From Promethearchaeota archaeon (GTDB lineage Archaea > Asgardarchaeota > Lokiarchaeia > Sigynarchaeales > SOKP01), in contig JAGXOB010000088.1 of the NCBI GenBank assembly GCA_019894735.1, forward strand, positions 1 through 8,837: a DNA stretch of 8,837 nucleotides. Reading direction: 5' to 3'. Positions 6,255 to 8,837 of this stretch are shown in pieces (positions within the stretch are counted from its first letter, which is position 1; every line of letters starts with the position of its first letter). The notes beneath the pieces are model-generated. The model saw only the letters and a program-made list of their open reading frames with translations, was not told where the DNA came from and did not search any database. The position numbers and the translations under genes are program-made.

Positions 6255-7424
6255 ATGACTAATTCATCCCAGATTTTTGTAGTAAAAACATCTCCTAAAA
6301 CAGTTTTAGAGGATTATAGTAAATTAATGCATTTAGCTCAATATGAGAAAGTATATGACAAAAGTTCCCAAAACATCTTAAAATTAAATTTAAGCTGGTC
6401 TAAATTCTTCCCTTCATGCTCTAGTCCACCATGGCAAGTAGAAGGGGTTCTTAAAGCTATGATAAAAGATGGTTACGATCCAAAAAAAATCTTTACTGCT
6501 GAAAATCGAACTGTTGTAACAAACATCGAAAAGGGATTAAAAGGAAATAAGTGGAAACCCATAATAAATCGGTACGGAGTGTGGTTTGTCCCTTTAACCA
6601 GAATTCCTTTTGTGCCTTACGAATCGTTAAGACCCAAATTTATTGCATTAAAAAATAAAGAACTACACGTACTTGATTCTAAAATATTTCCTAAAGGTTT
6701 TAGCATTCCAGAATTTTATGTAGGGAAACCTATAATTCATCTTCCTACTATGAAAACACATGGTCATACCGGAGCCATTGGGGGGGCTTTAAAGGAAACT
6801 GAAGAAGAAATGAAGAACGGAGGAATAACTTGTGCTATGAAGAATGCATTCGGAGGTCTTTTAACTAAACGGAGACATTTTAGCCATCAATTTATGTCTG
6901 AAGTTTTGGTTGATTTATTAATAATTCAAAAACAAATTCACCCAAACATTATGGCAATAGTAGATGGAACCGTGTGTGGTGATGGAGCTGGACCTAGAAC
7001 TATGATTCCTCGAATTAAAAATTATCTCCTCGCAGGATACGATCAAGTTGCTGTAGACGCTGTCGTTGCAAAATTATTAGGATTCGAACCAATGAATTTA
7101 CCTGCTATTAAATTAGCCCACGATGAAGGATTAGGGTGTGGGGACTTTGAAAATATTGAGATAATTGGAGAGGATGTATCGAAGATAAATTGGAATTTTA
7201 AAGTAAAGCGAAGTCTTATAATTTGGGGGGATCAAATGGTCAGAAAAGGAGCTTTACAGTTTTTAAATCCTTTAATGCATAACAAGATCTTCTTTACATT
7301 ACCAATATTAAGTTCTTTAGTATTTCATGATATGTTGTGGTATCCAACAATTGGTAAAAAAAGGATAAATAGATTTTTTAAAACCGACTGGGGACAACTT
7401 TTCAAAGACTATCCAAATAATTAA
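6255..7424 (+). CDS. DUF362-family protein without ferredoxin domain
   Basis: This 389-residue protein shows the DUF362 pattern: ILKLNLSW near the N-terminus (41-48), LPTMKTHGHTGA (163-174), CAMKNAFGG (193-201), VDGTVCGDGAGPR (236-248), DQVAVDAVVAKLLGFEP (263-279) and GLGCGDFENIEIIGE (292-306). DUF362 proteins are widespread in anaerobes and archaea; many carry a C-terminal 4Fe-4S ferredoxin domain, but their reaction is not established. No CxxCxxC ferredoxin motif is present here. The last ~60 residues are instead basic and aromatic/hydrophobic (FFTLPILSSLVFHDMLWYP, 346-364), possibly a membrane-associating helix. Between KTHGHTGA and the KN-x-FG motif there are about 16 more residues than in the usual family pattern. 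It is preceded by a terminator-like tract, so it is probably transcribed alone, and it converges on the TlyA-type gene, overlapping it by 4 bases. Confidence 0.85.
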   Translation: MTNSSQIFVVKTSPKTVLEDYSKLMHLAQYEKVYDKSSQNILKLNLSWSKFFPSCSSPPWQVEGVLKAMIKDGYDPKKIFTAENRTVVTNIEKGLKGNKWKPIINRYGVWFVPLTRIPFVPYESLRPKFIALKNKELHVLDSKIFPKGFSIPEFYVGKPIIHLPTMKTHGHTGAIGGALKETEEEMKNGGITCAMKNAFGGLLTKRRHFSHQFMSEVLVDLLIIQKQIHPNIMAIVDGTVCGDGAGPRTMIPRIKNYLLAGYDQVAVDAVVAKLLGFEPMNLPAIKLAHDEGLGCGDFENIEIIGEDVSKINWNFKVKRSLIIWGDQMVRKGALQFLNPLMHNKIFFTLPILSSLVFHDMLWYPTIGKKRINRFFKTDWGQLFKDYPNN

Positions 7425-8215
7425 AATTTAATTTCTTTTGCATCTTTAAAAGCCTGATTAATTAATTCTTCAAAATTAATATCTACTTTCTTATCAATTC
7501 GAATATGGATTAAAAATTCAATGGATCCTCCTTTTCCTAAGAGAGGAGACACAATTAAACCTATTGGAAAGAAAGAATTATTAATATTCCATTCTAATAA
7601 ATCCCATAAAATTTTTCTAAGAATTTCTATATCTTTTATAATCTTGAAGTTTGTTTCTTTCCGAAAATCCATTTCAAAAAGAGGTTTGACCAAAACAATT
7701 ATATCTCCCTCTTTTTTCAAATAATTTTTGACATTTGGAAGAATAGATTTAAGTGATGAGAAAGTTACATCTACAGTAACTATGTCTACGTTCGTAGGTA
7801 ATGATTTCAACTTTCTCGCGTCAACACCTAAGAGCTTAACTATATTTTCATCCTTACATTTTAAAGAAGGGTGCAGTAATTCTTTCGCAGTGTCTATTAC
7901 ATAAATTTTTTCTGCTCCATTTTGTAATAAACAATCTGTAAAACCTCCAACTGAAGCACCGATGTCAGCACAGATTTTCCCTTTCGCAACAATCGAAAAA
8001 CGGTTTAGTGCCGCTTCCAATTTAAGGCCTCCTCTTCCAACATAAGGAAACTTTTTAGTTAATCTAATAGAAGAATTATTTTCAATCCTTTTACCAGGTT
8101 TAATTATATTCATCTCATTTACAATTACATAACCCTTTTTAATTAACCACTGTGCCTTTACTCTACTTTCTACTAATCTTCTCTCAACAAGAAGTATATC
8201 TAGCCGCTCTTTCAT
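7421..8215 (-). CDS. tlyA: TlyA-type S4/FtsJ rRNA 2'-O-methyltransferase
   Basis: This protein is 264 residues from ATG 8215. An N-terminal S4 RNA-binding domain (RLDILLVERRLVESRVKAQ, 4-22, to about residue 57) is joined to an FtsJ-like SAM-dependent methyltransferase domain. The linker VGRGGLKLEAAL is the TlyA hallmark, and DIGASVGGFTDCLLQNGA (84-101) is the SAM-binding motif I. The catalytic K-D-K-E set appears as K65, D149, K177 and E233. Bacterial TlyA methylates the 2'-OH of cytidines in 16S and/or 23S rRNA; the target here is unproven. The ATG start matches family N-termini, but an in-frame TTG at 8245 adds ten residues and sits at leaderless distance from a TATA-like box (8266-8275), so it is a real alternative. 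Its stop overlaps the convergent DUF362 stop. Confidence 0.9.
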   Translation of the reverse strand: MKERLDILLVERRLVESRVKAQWLIKKGYVIVNEMNIIKPGKRIENNSSIRLTKKFPYVGRGGLKLEAALNRFSIVAKGKICADIGASVGGFTDCLLQNGAEKIYVIDTAKELLHPSLKCKDENIVKLLGVDARKLKSLPTNVDIVTVDVTFSSLKSILPNVKNYLKKEGDIIVLVKPLFEMDFRKETNFKIIKDIEILRKILWDLLEWNINNSFFPIGLIVSPLLGKGGSIEFLIHIRIDKKVDINFEELINQAFKDAKEIKF

Positions 8216-8265
8216 ATCTTCAATTTTAATTTTCAGTAGTTTCAATTAATAATAATAGGGAGAAC

Positions 8266-8275
8266 TATAAAATAA
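8266..8275 (-). promoter_or_regulatory. Candidate TATA box for the TlyA-type gene
   Basis: Read on the minus strand this is TTATTTTATA. Its centre is about 26 bases from the alternative TTG start at 8245 and about 55 from the ATG at 8215. Transcription would thus start near 8245, giving either a leaderless TTG start or a 30-base leader before the ATG. Confidence 0.35.
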
Positions 8276-8301
8276 TTTTTTTAATTTGTTAAAAATGTGA
8301 C

Positions 8302-8309
8302 TTTTAAAT
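8302..8309 (+). promoter_or_regulatory. Candidate TATA box for the NusA-like gene
   Basis: TTTTAAAT is centred about 29 bases upstream of the ATG at 8335, with no Shine-Dalgarno sequence in between, consistent with a leaderless or very short-leader archaeal transcript. With the minus-strand box at 8266-8275 it makes this short gap a divergent promoter region. Confidence 0.35.
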
Positions 8310-8334
8310 TCTTTAATTAAGAAATTAAATAAGC

Positions 8335-8837
8335 ATGTCTAATTCTAAGGTTAATCAAATGTTTTTTAGTCAAATCATAAATATAAAAAAACAGTTCTTC
8401 AATCCCGAACTAAGACTATCAAAATTCTTTTACGAAATCACAAATTATTTTCCTGTATGCGTAATTCGTATAAATGAGTTTATTTTCTTTTTTGTTAAGT
8501 CAGGAGATTACTTTGTAGCAAAATCCTATTTAAGAAAATTACGGTACTTAATAAAAAGTAAGAAAATCTTGATAATCCGGGAAGAACCAACATTAATTAG
8601 ATTAATTTTCAGTTTTTTTGAAGACACATACATTCATAATGTAATGTTAATTGAAAGTCCTACTCGAGATATAATTAATGTATTATTTCTATTTAACAAA
8701 GATAGAGCTGTGGCTGTAGGAATTAATGGTAGCTACATTAAAGCTGTAAACTATATTTTTAGGAATTACATAACTTTAAATTATCCTTTTAATCAAATCG
8801 AAAGGTTTCCGTTAGAATTAAGATGTAGTCTTACTAC
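8335..8837 (+). CDS. NusA-like tandem-KH protein (3' partial)
   Basis: An open frame runs from ATG 8335 to the window edge, 167 complete codons with no stop. The layout resembles stand-alone archaeal NusA, an RNA-binding transcription factor homologue made of two KH domains. The second KH region is the clearest: IINVLFLFNKDRAVAVGING (113-132) followed by SYIKAVNYIFRNY, with GING (129-132) as the GxxG loop. The first KH region (about 42-83) has the expected strand-Gly-Asp order (FIFFFVKSGDYFVAKSYLRK) but no GxxG, and seems shortened by about three residues there. The ~40-residue N-terminus is basic and unremarkable. Archaeal NusA is typically about 140-170 residues, so little may be missing, although the tail after 150 could extend further. 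It diverges from the TlyA-type gene. Family assignment is from remembered motif patterns and is moderate. Confidence 0.55.
   Translation, partial: MSNSKVNQMFFSQIINIKKQFFNPELRLSKFFYEITNYFPVCVIRINEFIFFFVKSGDYFVAKSYLRKLRYLIKSKKILIIREEPTLIRLIFSFFEDTYIHNVMLIESPTRDIINVLFLFNKDRAVAVGINGSYIKAVNYIFRNYITLNYPFNQIERFPLELRCSLT

Noticed and set aside
7521..7724. + strand open frame of 67 codons inside the TlyA-type gene
   Set aside because: It is antisense to the conserved methyltransferase C-terminal half and shows no protein features.
8311..8325. Near-palindrome TTCTTTAATTAAGAA-like sequence before the NusA-like gene as an operator
   Set aside because: The symmetry is imperfect and nearly all A/T, so it is expected by chance in this gap.
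1..8837. Mobile element, defence system or CRISPR array
   Set aside because: No direct-repeat arrays, transposase or integrase motifs, terminal inverted repeats or known defence proteins are visible; the content is a transporter locus with housekeeping-type neighbours.

Overview
This AT-rich window (roughly one-third GC by eye) looks archaeal, and an Asgard/Lokiarchaeia-like organism is a reasonable guess. The archaeal signs are a stand-alone tandem-KH protein resembling archaeal NusA, TATA-like boxes about 25-30 bases upstream of several starts (a leaderless layout), and T-tracts without hairpins in terminator positions. Some genes instead have clear Shine-Dalgarno sequences, so initiation seems mixed. 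The lineage is inferred from style and gene content, not from a phylogenetic marker.

Positions 1-6114 (+ strand) carry a peptide/nickel-class (family 5) ABC importer locus. It runs: the C-terminal tail of the substrate-binding protein (2-148), a T-tract terminator, two unrecognised genes (a soluble 275-residue protein at 248-1075 and a four-helix membrane protein at 1087-1545), then the complete translocation core: DppB-type permease (1586-2605), DppC-type permease (2645-3646), DppD-type ATPase (3700-4962) and DppF-type ATPase (4999-6114). The binding protein would capture the ligand outside, DppB/DppC form the channel, and the DppD/DppF pair powers import. Both ATPases keep the four-cysteine C-terminal motif that can hold an Fe-S cluster. 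The DppD-type subunit also has a highly charged coiled-coil insertion of about 60 residues between the Q-loop and the signature motif. The two genes of unknown function between binding protein and permeases are the least explained part of the window.

Positions 6115-6254 are non-coding, with a T-rich terminator and a perfect 7-bp inverted repeat. A DUF362-family protein without ferredoxin cysteines follows (6255-7424, +). It is convergent with, and overlaps by one TTAA palindrome, a TlyA-type S4/FtsJ rRNA 2'-O-methyltransferase on the minus strand (7421-8215, possibly starting at 8245). Divergent from that gene, a NusA-like tandem-KH protein begins at 8335 and runs off the window end. Its first KH domain seems to have lost the GxxG loop while the second keeps it.

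I see no tRNA, rRNA, CRISPR array, insertion sequence or phage gene, and no convincing previously undescribed multi-gene system. The best candidates for novelty are the unknown gene pair inside the transporter locus, the coiled-coil insertion in the ATPase and the degenerate KH domain.
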